64,000 bases of DNA. Source: Omphalotus guepiniiformis. Lineage: Eukaryota > Basidiomycota > Agaricomycetes > Agaricales > Omphalotaceae. The stretch is taken from contig JAQOOI010000019.1 of NCBI GenBank assembly GCA_028554645.1, forward strand, positions 620,001-684,000. Reading direction: 5' to 3'. The position numbers and the translations under genes are program-made. Below, piece after piece: positions 1 through 12,763 of this stretch. Position 1 is the stretch's first letter. Every line of letters starts with the position of its first letter. The notes beneath the pieces were generated by a model. That model had not been told where the DNA came from. It searched no databases and worked only from the letters and a program-made list of their open reading frames with translations.

Positions 1-364
1 TCAGACTCATGTACATATGATATGTATGCTACGTGTGCAATGATATCTAGATTTCGTCATATTTTTATGTATTGCAAAACTTGAGTATTATTTATTATTG
101 CATTGAATGAGGTACATTTTTGGCTCAAAGTGAGGATGTCATTCTAAAAGATTTCTTGTTGTGCTGTCTTGACATAGGTTTTGTGTATTGTTGTAAATGA
201 GGTATAATAATTGTCGAAAAAAGTCCAAAGGTACAATGAGTTAAAATTCCTTACAATTCCATGTATAATATTATGGTCAGATTATTTGTGTTACATCACA
301 TTACACGTATTATGCGGACTTATAATCCGTCGCGGCAGGTCCCTGGATTTAGTGATGTCAATTG
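1..364. other. AT-rich intergenic DNA
   Basis: I see no coding exon or RNA gene here. The only open frame (211-417) has no codon or splice structure resembling the real genes of the window. Confidence 0.6.
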
Positions 365-728
365 AAAGCATTATTGTGCTAGCACCACGTCAGCTCTTCC
401 ACGTGACCAATGCCTGACAAAGTTGCAGACATGGTCACAGGATCGAATCCTGATTCCCCCACGAATACAACACCTGGCTTTGGCCGAAACCGATGACGCC
501 ACAACCGTTGACTCACACACCCGCTGCTATCAATGATCGATATTAGCTCCACACACAATCTATAGGGAAGGAAAAGAGGGGAAAAATAACAAAAAATACG
601 TCTGATTGGGATAGGCATTCTCCTTGTAGTATGTAACATGTCCCCCACGCCTTGGCACTAAGACTTGCCTGCTAGTGGTTAAATGAAGAATTTAAAAAAA
701 AAAAAAAAAAAAAAAGCATTATTGTGCT
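365..728 (+). mobile_element. SINE-like retroposon with target-site duplication
   Basis: A ~330-bp body (381-712) ends in an A-run of about 20 bases and is flanked by a perfect 16-bp direct repeat, aaagcattattgtgct, at 365-380 and 713-728. An RNA polymerase III B-box-like sequence (GGATCGAATCC, 440-450) differs at one position from the consensus GGTTCGANTCC. There is no coding sequence. Long target-site duplication, poly(A) tail and B box together are the usual signature of a tRNA-derived SINE mobilised by a LINE. I could not define an A box convincingly, so tRNA ancestry is inferred; a processed pseudogene of a small RNA is the alternative. Confidence 0.75.
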
Positions 729-846
729 TACATAAGTTATTTGGTTACGAATTAAGCGCTAAGCGCCCATTATTTGGCTAGCAAACTTGGAAATCGCTCA
801 CTCATTATTCTTTCCTCTTCCCTTTCAACCACCATCTCATTTTCAG

Positions 847-1870
847 ATGGCCGACCTTACCGTTCTTTCTTCGCTTTCTCCAGTTCCTATATACCCGTCT
901 ATTCCAGGAGCTTCACGGTCTTCTTTGTTCAGGACGTATGCTTCAGGCGCTGGCGCAAGCAGGACAGATCTTCGGAAGGAAGAATCGTCGACGCCAGTGA
1001 ATGCAGATTTTGGTGGAGATGCAAGGATTTCTCGAGTCTCGACGAGGGTGAGGCCACCTCGTATACGAACTAAACGAGAAGGGTCGGAGTCGGGGTCGGA
1101 TTTGAGTGGGCAAAGTGACGACGAAGAGCACGATAGCAGTACAACGCCAACTACTGACGAGGAGGCGCCTCGTACGGAGTCACCTACGTCTTATGTGACT
1201 GCTCAAAGTACAGGCTGGGCGAGAAATCAAATTGGATTTAGCTTGAACTCTTCAAGCTCGGCCTCACTGCACGCGACCCCGAGAGGGAGAACAGAGCAGC
1301 AACGGCATCGGCCTACGAGGTCGCGCAGTGCACCTCCCATGAAAATATCGTTTTCAGAGCCTGTGCCTAGTGCTTCTCGCACTGCTGGCCCTGATCAGAG
1401 CGCTTTTGACGTGTACAAACCCCGCCGGTCATCGACGTACAACTCTGGTTCTTCATCAGGTTATTCGTCTCCTTCGAGCTCGTTTTCGGCTCCGACTTAC
1501 GGTGGTCTGGGCTATGGGAATGGATACGGTAGAGCCAGAGGTACTGAATTACTTCGTCCGCCACCTCCTTTACGTGAGTTTTTGGTCAGTCTCTTACGTA
1601 TGTCAAATATCTTATTCTATCATTCAATAAGACCGTCCGACAACCTTTTGGCGTCATACAACTCGATCAGGTGTTACCGCCTCTTCTTACTCTCCATCAT
1701 CGCATGTCATCCGCCGCTCTACGTTCGTAGCTGCGGGGCTGACCTTTGACAAACCCATGGACGATATTAGTGCGCTGGGAGTGGAGAGCCGGATCAGGAG
1801 CGCAAGTTACGAGGAAGGTGTTAAAGCGAATGTCAGCGAGGTATTCTGGGAGGTTGTCGTGCAGCGGTGA
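847..1870 (+). CDS. Ser-rich disordered hypothetical protein (2 exons, 308 aa)
   Basis: Exons 847-1573 and 1671-1870 join in phase through a GT-AG intron ending in gatcag, giving 308 residues. The first exon is rich in Ser, Pro, Arg and Gly (residues ~20-230) and looks disordered; the second encodes a compact C-terminal segment ending FWEVVVQR. The start at 847 was chosen because it follows a pyrimidine-rich leader; an in-frame ATG at 787 would add 20 residues. I recognise no domain. The composition suggests a nuclear or scaffold protein, but no function can be assigned. Confidence 0.7.
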
Positions 1871-3276
1871 TAGGTGATAACGATCTCGTGGTCTGTTGGA
1901 GGGGAATAAAGGGCATTGTTAGTGTCACGGTTCATTGTAACCAGAAAGGTAAGCCCTCACATTTCTTTCCTTGTATTTTTGACGCTCATGAGCATCCTCC
2001 CAGCCAGCTCGCAGTGCTGATCCAGTTCGAGCAATTTTCTACTCTGCGGGCATGTAGTGTCATTGCGACGATATGTTCCCGTCTGCCTGCCGTCGTCTTT
2101 TTTGTTTGCCCATAAGCCAAAGTGTTGCGGAGTGGCTACCTTTCACGGATTCCCCTTGGGTTTGCGCGACGCATTGTCAGCATCGGCATGGTTACCCTTC
2201 GTTCTTACCCTTATACCGCGTATGTTTAATGATCATTGTATCCTCCTGACTATCGGGTCCTCGAACGTCGAACACCATGGATGTGCAATTCTGTGTCAGC
2301 ACACTGCATGTCGGGGTCTGACTAGAAAGACCTTAGTCGCATGCTGCAATGTTGCATTAGTCTTCCTGCGCGTGGATCGTTTCATGTCTGACAGGGCAAT
2401 GATCGTCTTGTTGGGATTCTACGAGAAGCGACAGCCGGGCTCAGAGCGACACCCCCGCCCCTGCTTTTTTTTCACTTAGAGCCCCTTCTTTGCCTTCGAT
2501 ATAGACTTCACCCTGCAATTTTTTTATGCTACTCTTTCACAACATCTTAAATCTTCACGATCCTTATCTATACCCCTCCATTTAAAACCCTCGCATTACT
2601 TACGCTACACATTATATTGCGAGATACCTCAGCTTTAGCTTACCGCGCATTGTGGGTAGGGCTCAACTTTTTCATATTGACACGTATATACCTTATCTGT
2701 GTTACATCGCAACGCTACGTTTGGCATACCATGTACTTGGACTTGATCAGCTATACTTGGGCTTCTGTATTTGGTTTATGTAGTGTACGTGGTATATGGT
2801 ACTTAGATCGTGAGGAATTGGTCAAATTACATATTATTACTCACTCGGATATTTCTTGCTTTGACATGCCATGTGCACAAGATAATATAAATTGTACGTG
2901 GCACCTTACGGCACCTTGAAGCTGATTCAATGTAGGCAAGTTGGTGAGAGTATCTCATCTACAGTATTCACAATGTACACAGCAATAAGCTAGGTGCTGG
3001 GATGCTGGGAAATGATCGTATCAATGAACAAGATGAACGAAAGTAGGTTTAGTATAAAGTAGTAGTACTAACAGAAATTGTGTAAGAAATAATGCATATC
3101 TGGGAAGATGACAACCAATACGAATAGTATCACGATACTACTATACCCACATAAAGCAGAATTAATTCCTTAGGCCATGATGACCTCACTTTTAAGAACA
3201 AATCGGGGCACACTTATAGGAAGTGCTAAGAAGAACGAAGGGTCTGCGAGGAACGTAACGCTTATGACATATAGAA
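1871..3276. other. Intergenic region
   Basis: No convincing exon. The open frames at 2057-2479 and 2617-2919 lack splice partners and typical codon use. The region holds the 3' flank of the disordered-protein gene and the 3' flank of the minus-strand P450. Confidence 0.5.
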
Positions 3277-5611
3277 TCATCGACGTTCTTCTGCCTGAAT
3301 AAGGCCGATAGCTTTGTTAGATCGGGATTTGATGTTACATTTGAATACGCTGGAGTGACTATGAACGATGTCGATGAAGCATAAGTTAGCACAAACGAAG
3401 GATGTTTTAGTTCAAATAAAATCTATATGTGCACGCACCTGATAGTTCCAGAGCTTTGCTCGGTATCTGGCTCAATTATTACCCCATCTTCAGAGTATTT
3501 AGAGATGTCAAAGACAGCCAAAACCATCGCGCAGGTGATAAAAATGGATGCGTCGGCTAAGACTCGGCCTTCAGGTCGGAGCGGTTTTAGTTACCCGGAT
3601 TAGCTGCGTCTTTTTGATGATAAAGAGGAAGAATTGTGCGTACCAGGGCATATCCTACATACACCCACCGGTGGCCAATCAGAATGGGGTAAAGGCAGGG
3701 GGAAGATACAGCATGATGAACTTACCGTCTACCATATCCAAAGCACATCTCTCGAGGATCTATTTCGGGCGCGTAGCCTTCTGTGGGGATAAATCTGTCT
3801 GGATTGAACGACATCGGATCGTGGTATAGCTCGGGATCATGGGCCATTTGCCTAACAATGCCTAGCATTAATAGTAGACTTATGATTTTCATAAGTCGGG
3901 CACACCATAGGTTCGGAAGAACGAGGGCTCCTTTAGGAATGAGATATCCGTTGAATATGTTATCTTCAGTCACGCGATGAGGAACGCCTTTGTTTTGTTA
4001 AAGTCAGCCCTTTCATAATGGAAAGATGTAAAGCAATCTCTTACCTGTGGGTACAACACTATGCCATCTTAGCAACTCAATCACGAGTGCATTTATATAT
4101 GGGAGTTGATCCCTATCATCAAACACTGGAAGGCGGTCGTTTCCAATTACGCGGTCAATCTCGGCTTTGGCTTTGGCTTGCACGTCTGGGAATAGCACCA
4201 TTGCTTTGAAGAATGAGTAGATCGAGGAGACAGTCTGATGACAACGGGAAAGCGCATGATGTATGATGTACACAGGAATTGAAATAATATGGCTTACTGT
4301 GTCAGCACCACCTGTGTATGGTATAGTCCAATCAGAGGGCGTAAATCGTAAGTTCAGAAAATAGAAAGATGCATTTCGTGGTGTTTCTTACCCGAGTAAA
4401 GAGAAGCAGCAGACCATTTAACCTCAAATTCTTCATTTGCGCTCAGATTTTTTCGGTCCAGCAGCCTTGAGGTGTACGACATTTCAGCCGTCCCGGCAGC
4501 CTAAATTCCCGGGAGTTTGTGTGAGCTCGATATCAAACAAAGCGGACGTCATAAGTGAGTGTGATTGACGTACCATTTGTTCTTTTACAAAACTGTACGG
4601 CAATTCGACCATCTCGCTGAGACATGCGGCCCATTCTTTCGCTGTTTTCTTGAACCCGGCACCAGGGAGCCAGCCGGGTACATGGCGCACTAGTGCGTAC
4701 AAATCAGTTAATCAGTATCTTTCAATTACCGAGTAATGTCAAGCAAATATTGGAAATACATACGGGGTGGTATCAGGTTGACGAGAAAGCCCCCAGGAGC
4801 AGTAGATAGAGCGAATTGTTCAGTCGCTTTGTCTGCTAATGTCACAAATGGATCTTCGCCTTCACGAACTTCGTATCCATGTGAGATACGAAGAATGATA
4901 GCGCCAGCGGTTCTAAAGAGAGCGGGATAGTAGCGTGATAATATGAATTGCTTGTACCCATCTTTCTCGAACGAATGTTGCTTACTTTCGAATGTGGTCT
5001 GCAAAAGCAGCAGGGGTAGCGAGCAATCGCTTCAACAGTCGATGGGTTTCGAGCTCCTCAACCGGATGGAAGACCCTCATCGTCGTATGGTTTCCGAAGA
5101 GCTGGTGAGCGAGTCGCCGATAATTGCGGAATCTCTCTCCGTAAGGAGTGAGCACCATAGTGTTCTTCCAACCGACGAGTTCACCACCCATAGTGTTGAC
5201 GGGTCTGTCGGAATAAATAGAGCTTTGCTTGTCGAGCATCTCGCTGGCAGTTTTCGCGGAGTTGACGACGACAATTACTTGTCCGAGTACTAAGTAGATT
5301 CTTAGCTTCGCGTTGTCTCGTCAGAAAAATGAGCAGGTACCGTTGACAGATACGATATCACCTAGCAGATGAATCTTCAATACAGGCAAACTGGGTACCG
5401 CCAAGAGAACGTCCTCACCAAATTTCCGTCCCCACTCCGCGAACGTCAACCACTCCTTCTCGGTCGGCATATCGAGTAGATTCCCTACTATCGGGAGCTT
5501 TCGAGGACCAGGTGGGAGCCCATATCTCGTTTTCTTGGATGAGAATAGGCGAAAACAGCAGTACAAAGCGAAGACAGCAAAGCAAAGATCAATGTAATGA
5601 ATAGTCGACAT
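3277..5611 (-). CDS. Cytochrome P450 (13 exons, 508 aa), copy 1
   Basis: A haem-thiolate monooxygenase of the type annotated as O-methylsterigmatocystin-oxidoreductase-like in basidiomycetes. Exons on the minus strand: 5611-5419, 5361-5341 (21 nt), 5289-4986, 4912-4764, 4689-4574, 4500-4392, 4311-4298 (14 nt), 4234-4045, 3987-3906, 3851-3726, 3654-3644 (11 nt), 3568-3439, 3358-3277. All phases agree and no stop intervenes. The protein has an N-terminal membrane anchor (residues ~5-25), the proline-rich PPGPRKLP hinge, I-helix GGADT, ExxR (ELLR) and the haem motif FGYGRRICPGR with Cys437 supplied by the 11-nt exon. A TATA-like TATAAA lies ~130 bp upstream (about 5743-5750). It is probably endoplasmic-reticulum bound. 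Substrate unknown; its paralogue at 12764 and a terpene-synthase-like gene suggest terpenoid oxidation. Confidence 0.93.
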
Positions 5612-7313
5612 TGTTGCGTTTAAAAAGGCAGAAGGGATGAGGGGAAACGTATGTTTGCGAGATGGGGATCTCGATCCAACCACGTTTGCAAGAGAGAGAT
5701 TAAAGATTCTAGAGATGGTTCCCACAATGCCTCCCGATACGCGTTTATATGTGAGGCCCCAGGGTCATACATGTGGAAATCGGGATCAATGGTATTCATA
5801 GAATTGAATTCGTACACCACGGATCGGCATACAGCGATTACAGCGACCCAATAATGTACTAGAGGAATGTCCTAGCACTGTCATGTGGGATCGTTGTCAG
5901 AGCTTCTTCTGGGTGCATAATCCCTTGTACGGTCGGTTCGTGGGTCAACTGTGCACTTCATCTAGAAAAGGGTCTAATTATTTGTGGCTTAGACGTGTGA
6001 CCCCATCTCAGTTTACGACGGACTGGACGTACCGGAAATATGGCCCCATCGAAAGAATTACACACGAGTTCTCAAAGATGCCAGGAAGAAGCATTCAACA
6101 GTATGTGACACCTGCAGTACACAAACACCAACATGAATAAAATGAAGTCGCACAGACCGGATCGATGAAAATATGTTCACCGTCTTGCAAGCTCTAACTT
6201 GGGTTCTCGGAACTTTACATGTTGTACGAAACCGGATTAAACCTGTTTTGGCCTAGCAATGGTGCTTGTAAAGTCAGCAGGGGTCAGCAAAAGTGACACA
6301 ATGTACTGAAACAATTTTTAAGCATGAGCTGAGAGAGAATCGATAATTTAAAGCCAGCGGAGGTCCAAAACATTGAGCTTATCCACTTGCCTGGGTCTGA
6401 AAATCGTTGCTTCATAAGAGAGCTAGTCCGCGAGGGTCTATCTCCTATCACCCCCCATACTTTCCCCTTGCAAGTTGATGCGAGGATATCGCTTTGACGA
6501 GGGAGCAGATGACAGTGATGCTTCCCATACAGACACCGAGGACAAAGTCGTGTAGTGTGAAGCTTGACGCATCATGTATACTTTCTTATTCTTCAATAAT
6601 CTGTTCTTGCAAAGTCACTAAACCAAATGAAGGAAGCTGAAAGAAAGACGACCTTACCCCGGGATTTTTCCACGTAAAGTATCATTAGTCAGCCTTGCAG
6701 GAAATCGCTGAACCCTAAAGGTCAGCAAAAGGTCAGGTACATGAACCCAAGTTGAATTGAAAAGGTGCTGGCTGGCAAAATTCATCAATTGTCCAGACTG
6801 AGCTCGAATCAGGTAAGGGCCTGTGACAGCCCTTCTTCCATCATCAGCTGCGAAATATCTCAAATCAATTCACAAGCATTAATGTTGCCTCTTCCAGGCT
6901 CATCCAATGGGTGATACGAACTATCGCATCTCAGATGGGGCGAGAATCGACGTCCTTCGATCGGTTCGCGGGTAATGCTGGCCTCGGACATCTTGAACCG
7001 AATGGTATCCTATGGTATCCTCGTAGATTGTTCGCGTGTGGGAAAAGGGTATGGTGTACAAGCTGTACATCTAATAATGACAGTACAAGGATAGTACGTT
7101 GAGTACAGAATGTCAAGATATGGAGGCGCAATGTCCGCAAGTAGAGCAACACAGTGATACCTAGAATGTTACGGTTCTTGTCAGCCAAATGAATGAGGGA
7201 ATTATCAAAAAGCATCGAACTCACAACAATAGATAACATGACGACCGGAAGTGTTCAATAGATAAGCATAAAAGAACAATCGAAAAAACCTAAAGTCCAA
7301 ATTTGAACGTCAC
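5612..7313. other. Intergenic region with possible gene debris
   Basis: Contains the P450-1 promoter (first ~250 bp). Short frames at 5883-6140, 6654-6863 and 6931-7239 did not assemble into a recognisable product. The minus-strand stretch 6930-7240 has splice-like signals and a few plausible short exons, so decayed coding sequence is possible but unproven. Confidence 0.4.
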
Positions 7314-8270
7314 CTAGTACACGGCATGTTTACGACGTAGCACGGAGAGACAGGCAACGGTAAGAACAGCGATGGCGGGAAAAAGAACAAGTCCACCGAC
7401 AACACCCGCTTTGGATGCTTCAGGAGGAGCTAACATGTCATCGAAAGCATCGGCGCTAGCCAAACAAACGGAGCCCAGCGGACCAGAGAAGGAGCCCATG
7501 AAGACCATAAGCACCGTGATGAAAATGCATCCGAGGACACCACGCCATGTCATCCATAATTCTCTAGGACCGAGAGCAGATTCATCGTCAAAGAAGTCAT
7601 CGGGACCGGAGGATTGCGGTGCCGACCTAATGCTCAAAAAGTACAAAAGGTGAAAGGCAGCAATTAAAGGGATGGTCAGGACAGCTCCCCCTGTGGCGCC
7701 GGCTTTTACGGAGGAAATTAGGGGAACGATGGTGTAAGGACTTGATGGCAAGAAGTGTGCGGCACGCTCCAAGATAGCATGTCCTATAGTGAGGTAGATG
7801 GTGGAAAGAGCGACGGGCAATGGTACGAGAAGGAAGGTGAAAGCCAATTTCTTATGCTTGATAAAAACTAACCACAGCGAGTGTTCCGAGTGACGCGAAA
7901 TAAATGTCGAGGGCGTCAACACTCGTCTCTCTGGCTGTAGTGAGTTCCCTCCAAGGTCCATCCGAGTAGGAGCAGGAGCAGCAAGATCAAAACGACTAGT
8001 TGGATGTAAAGGAGAGTCGGAGGAGATGCTAGGTGGGGTAGAGACAGTACGGAAAGTAGAAGCAAACTGGAAAGGATGTCGAACGGGCTGAGGGATCCAA
8101 GGTGCACCTCTATTTGTATCGTTGGCATGTCCCGGTGAAACGGTCGTTGATTTCTGTTCGCCTTCACCACGAGCCGTCCTCCATAACGACGCTGGACTAG
8201 AGGCCCTTGACGTTGAATTGGAATGGCGACCAAACGACGGCGCTAGTTTGAACATTTGTTCAACGTTCAA
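7314..8270 (-). CDS. Hypothetical membrane protein, four predicted helices (318 aa)
   Basis: A single uninterrupted frame. Residues 1-~125 are Ser/Pro/Arg-rich and probably cytosolic and disordered. Four hydrophobic segments follow, near residues ~138-160, ~180-210, ~238-265 and ~285-310, with a short acidic loop (DDFFDDES) between the second and third and a basic tail. I do not recognise the family. It lies between P450-1 and the DUF6534 gene, all on the minus strand, so a role in the same cluster is possible but unproven. It is the only host gene in this stretch without an apparent intron. Confidence 0.7.
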   Translation of the reverse strand: MNVEQMFKLAPSFGRHSNSTSRASSPASLWRTARGEGEQKSTTVSPGHANDTNRGAPWIPQPVRHPFQFASTFRTVSTPPSISSDSPLHPTSRFDLAAPAPTRMDLGGNSLQPERRVLTPSTFISRHSEHSLWLVFIKHKKLAFTFLLVPLPVALSTIYLTIGHAILERAAHFLPSSPYTIVPLISSVKAGATGGAVLTIPLIAAFHLLYFLSIRSAPQSSGPDDFFDDESALGPRELWMTWRGVLGCIFITVLMVFMGSFSGPLGSVCLASADAFDDMLAPPEASKAGVVGGLVLFPAIAVLTVACLSVLRRKHAVY

Positions 8271-9198
8271 CTCCCTTCAACTCCCAAAGGAGCGCGTTAC
8301 AAGCTCCTCAGCATTGTGGGAGAAGAGAAAAAGGCGGTGTGGCCGTACCTGAGCATCAGCGATCTGTCTGATGGCCGCTTCGGACGGCAGTGGGACTTTG
8401 AAGAACAATTCTTACTTCTCTATCTACCATACATACTGCACTACGTATTTTTTTCGTCAGGAAGGGGAGACAGTACTTCAGTGTTGGTTTGTAGTAAAAG
8501 CCTTTCACCGACTTCTGCTTCAAGAGGGAGTAAAAATTTCTGGCATATTTCAGTATTCTCATTATGATTCCGATAATTTATTCCAATGCGCGTATTAGTA
8601 TCAGGCTGTGTCGGAACACGGTACTATATGCTTCAAAAGCACATACAGTACGGTGAATGGATCAAAAAGCACGATCGCGATCACTGAGGACGGTACAATG
8701 CATGAAAAAAGTAAATAGGCGATGGTATACAGCTTCTGAGCTTGATCGGAAATGCATGTCGCGGGCTAATCGAGCTCGATTACTCGTCATAAAATCACCA
8801 AAGTCATAGAGGAGCCCGCGGTTGCATAGAGTATCCTCATTTGTGAGTACTACCGGACTAAGTTGAGGTACTGCCCGCAAAGAGATGGGAGAAGACGGTT
8901 ACTCGAACGCGGGAGAGCATGATGACATTGAGGAAAACGGAGGGTATTGAACGGACTCGAGTACAAGGAAAACAGAGGTAGTGAACGGATTCGAGTACAC
9001 GTACGATGACATTGGAAGGGGTATATGATGTTCCCATTACCAGCGGGTCAAGAAAGCAAACTGAAAGCAAAGCAAAATCTGGAAGCGATGCGCGAACTTG
9101 GAACGATTTGCATGTGCGACTACATTTTGACCGGAACAGCGGAATTTAGCTCCTAGTTTCATATCACGATCACCTACTGCATCTGACAGAACAAAAGT
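8271..9198. other. Intergenic region
   Basis: Holds the 5' flank of the four-helix membrane protein and the 3' flank of the DUF6534 gene. No exon or RNA gene seen. Confidence 0.5.
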
Positions 9199-11337
9199 TC
9201 ACTGTACCTCGACTTCTTGGAGCTCCCCCAACTCGATTGTATCATAATCTCGGTGAATTTCAGTTTCGACGTCTTGCTTGATAGTTATCGCATGGTGCTA
9301 GTACAAAGGTATTTAGTTTCCAGTTGAGAACTTATTCCATGAAAAACCATACCGGTGCGTTAACAGGCAGCTCGTCTCCCTGCGCCCAGGGGTGATTGAA
9401 ATGGAGCGACGTAATGAACGAATTCTGAGGAGCACGAGTTGAGGCACGAAGGTTCTCCCGAGCATTGAGACTAACAGATGTAAGTACAATGATCAAATAG
9501 CAACGGTCTACCTTACGTGGCATAGAAAGAGTTGGTATACACTAGTTTTAAACATGATCGATCAGCCGGAAAATCCAACCTCCAAATACAATCAGACTTA
9601 CGACGAGCGAGAGCGCAATAGAACGTGATATAAATGAAAGTATTGGGCCAGATGGATATCTGCCGTTAAACCGTTTAGCGTCCGTCAACGAAACATGAAA
9701 GGATATATACCCACCGAAATGAGAGAGGCGACAGCGCAAAACCTGAAGAAGTCATTAGCCTCATACTAAATATGAATGTCAGGTCTTACGTGGTAATAAG
9801 TCCAGTCTGTAGGCAATAGTAAATGAGGCGATTCATAATGGCATCCGTACTTCACGACAAAGTCAGTGAACCGGACAATCACAAAGCACTAAGGAAATCT
9901 TTACTTACCTCTTCATACCCGACTTCGACTTGCGTAGGAAGAAGACTAGTGCGAGAGTAATGAATATGTCTGCACTGAAATTTAGCACGTTTACTGCCTT
10001 AGAAATGTCCTGTGATAAAGTTAGAAACTGCCGTGACAATATAGCGGTGAACAAAGCGTACGCCAAGGGCCGGAAGTTTGGAAAAGGTTTTGATAGACCA
10101 GCTACAAGATATCAGAGTCAATCAAAATCGCACCAGAGTGATGGGTCCCCTACGATTTAGCGAAGTATGCTGTGCATACACAAGTCAGTACAGCAAAAGG
10201 TTAAAATGTGTTAAACACTTACTGATAGTCGTTCCAAAGCTCCCAAACACAACGAGGAGCTAAAAATGGAACAATCAGAGGTGACCAACCACAAAGGTGA
10301 ACGGGATAACACGCACGAGAAAAGTAATCAGGGGGATGTTCCGATTACTCACTGCGTGATCGACGAGTCAGTCATTATACACGCAGAATGCTCCATTGGT
10401 ACATACAGATCCACACTCGCCAGCACAAGAACCTATATATCATGAAGTCAATAAATTTCTTGAATACAGTCTGCGTGAGCGACACGCACATTTGTACGAT
10501 AATCGCAACGAGTCCCTTTGAAAAGTTATAAGAACATGTAATGAGAAGGAGAGGCCATTGGTGTACTTACAGAGAATAGAACCATGACCTTATTGTAATG
10601 GGAGCCGTCACGGTGAGTCGCGCGTCGCCACCTCCTTTAGAACAGGGCTTACCAAAATACTCCTGATCATGAAATATGTCAGGACGCAGAAAAGCAACTG
10701 GCACGGGAACGTTCGATACGTACCAGAGTAGAACGTCGAGGAATGCAGGGTCGCCGTAGTTGGAGACGAGGTAAGAGTACAATAGATGGGAGAGCATTAC
10801 TTGATGGCCGGTATCCAATACACTGTCCTCGAATCTGTCAGAAAGTTCACGAGTATTGAACATCACGCCCGCCGTACTATACAATGAAAACCTGACGACG
10901 AGGAATGTCAGCTTCAACGCGTGTCAATGAAACAATACTTACGAGAGATTTGAGGCGGAAGGAATCTGAATCATAGTACGTCTTTGCAATTCGTGAACTT
11001 CAAGAGACATCCTCGGACAAGCCCTTCAAGATACTTACCGAGTAATACATGTATGCCTGCATAGTTGAAATTCCCCACAGGCTGGTAGGAACCAAAGTTC
11101 CTCGTTACTCGTGGTCTAGGCTGACGCGAAGTCAACTTACGCGGCCGCAAGCCTACGAAGACACGATGTCAGTGCACTGGAAGAATACAGTGCCTTTCGA
11201 TGTACTTACAGAACCCCTACAAACAACGCTCCCATCTACGAATGAGACCAATAGTTAGACCGTACACAAAATGTTGAGACCACAGCCATCCGTACCGTGT
11301 TATCCAGTGCAGGTATAGTGATTCCGCAGCTCATCAT
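9199..11337 (-). CDS. DUF6534-family transmembrane protein (about 18 exons)
   Basis: The protein starts MMSCGITIPALDNT (11337-11296) and continues through 11235-11210, a 12-nt exon 11152-11141, 11081-11039 and many further short exons to a stop at 9199. Recognisable family blocks are the N-terminal DNT-MGALFVG, LWGISTMQAYMYY, DSVLDTGHQVMLSH-LLYSYLVSNYGDP, a WRVWI motif, and the C-terminal block KSKSGMKRTDAIMNRLIYY-TGLITTFCAVASLIS, then WPNTFIYI and FYATLNARENLR, followed by an acidic tail. The family is a large agaricomycete group of seven-helix membrane proteins of unknown function. The last exon is reached through an intron after NAP; reading through that donor would instead give a short alternative C-terminus. 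One intron in the DSVLD region (after VFI) uses a weaker acceptor and is the least certain junction. Confidence 0.82.
11141..11152 (-). other. 12-nt micro-exon of the DUF6534 gene
   Basis: GT-AG introns on both sides isolate 12 nt that complete LLAA between VGVL and LWGIST. Without it the conserved reading frame is lost. Confidence 0.75.
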
Positions 11338-12763
11338 GAAAGTGCCTAAAAAGATTTCCTAGAAACCAAGTCGCGAGTTCCTCCACCTGGTGGCGCTTTT
11401 AATCTCATTCGACTGTCCAAATAGGAAACATGACGTTCACAAGGGGGTGCGCCAGAACCTACGAAAGTCAACTTGATTTCGAGAAGCCATCATAGCCTAA
11501 AAGATACGTGAATAATCACGAAAGATGGAATGTGCGCCTGTGGCGCGTTGCGTGTCGGGAGGATGGTCAGCTCTTGAGCGTCGGGCAGCGACACTTCATC
11601 GCGCAGTTGAATTCTCGTCAGAAATACGTGATATATGTATAGTGTATGGTTTGAAGCGCTGAAACAAGACGAGATGCTCTCTACGCATATGAAACAAGTG
11701 GAGGAGCCGTAGAAAATGTAAATGACTCGAGGCTACTTTCGGAAAGGGTTCTACGTTAGCATCTTTTCCTAATTAGAAAAACGGCACTTACATACATTCT
11801 CAGATTTCTCCACCTCAATAGGTGCTGTCCATGCGATGTCAACCTAGGGTCCACATCTGTCCACGTCCCCTTACGGTCAAGATCTAACAAACAAACATGT
11901 CTCGGCAAAAAATGTAAAATGCAACCTTTTTTTTTTTTGCGATCGACATGCATGATGCTGAAAACGAGTATCCAAATGTATTCGAGAAGTTCAGAATGTT
12001 TGACATCTTAGCGGGGATAAGACAAGATTTGGATATTGTGATACGCGTCCTTGGAGACTCAGTGCCTATGTTATGTCACCTCAACACCAAGCGCGAGATG
12101 CCACTTCACGCGTCTGTGGTGGGCCGCCGAGTATTTGAAGGTGATTTCGAGTCAGAAAGATTGGTTTTGGTTGAGGATTATCCTTGAGCGAGAGTCTCAT
12201 AGTGAGGGTACGAGGAGAAGAGGGGAAAAACTCAGTAATGCTATAGCATTGCTCATACTTGTAAGTCACATGACGACCGGCGGTTGCAAATTGAAAAATA
12301 TGACCACATCCAGCGGCTCTCCATTTTTTGTTTGCAGATTGAAGCTCTCCATTCTCCATCACTCCGACTCGTTGTCGGTTCCATACGGAATTTCAGTTCA
12401 AAAAATTTCATGAAAGAATACCTCAGAAGAAATGATCACCGTTGATGGTGATGCACAGTAGATTTACCATTCAGTTCCCGACTCGGAATTCCGGATACTT
12501 ACCTCAAGAAGAACGCCGCGAGGTCGCAGTAGTAAAACAGAAGAGCGCAGAGGATTCGTTATTCTAGGGGAGACTCTATTGCAGACTTGATAAGTCTTGT
12601 GATTAGTAGAGTTCCTAGGCGACTATCGCATGGTTCATAAGTTTTCCGCGGAGACATACTCAGCGGTATTTGAACATGGGGCCGCGGACCTTATAAGCAC
12701 GCAGAGTGGGTCCAGCCATATAGTCTCTCATCTATTCTCTCACTAACATATCATTTATTCACT
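11338..12763. other. Divergent intergenic region between DUF6534 gene and P450-2
   Basis: About 1.4 kb separating divergently transcribed genes, so it should carry both promoters. A TATA-like TTATAAG (~12690) sits ~70 bp before the P450-2 ATG, followed by a CT-rich leader. Open frames at 11756-12413 have no recognisable product. Confidence 0.55.

Noticed and set aside
437..455. Possible tRNA gene because of a B-box-like sequence
   Set aside because: No acceptor stem or anticodon arm can be folded; it fits better as the internal promoter of the SINE-like element.
2057..2479. 140-aa plus-strand frame
   Set aside because: No motif, splice partner or promoter; intergenic.
6931..7239. Possible small minus-strand gene
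   Set aside because: Some splice-like signals, but no consistent multi-exon product or known motif could be assembled.
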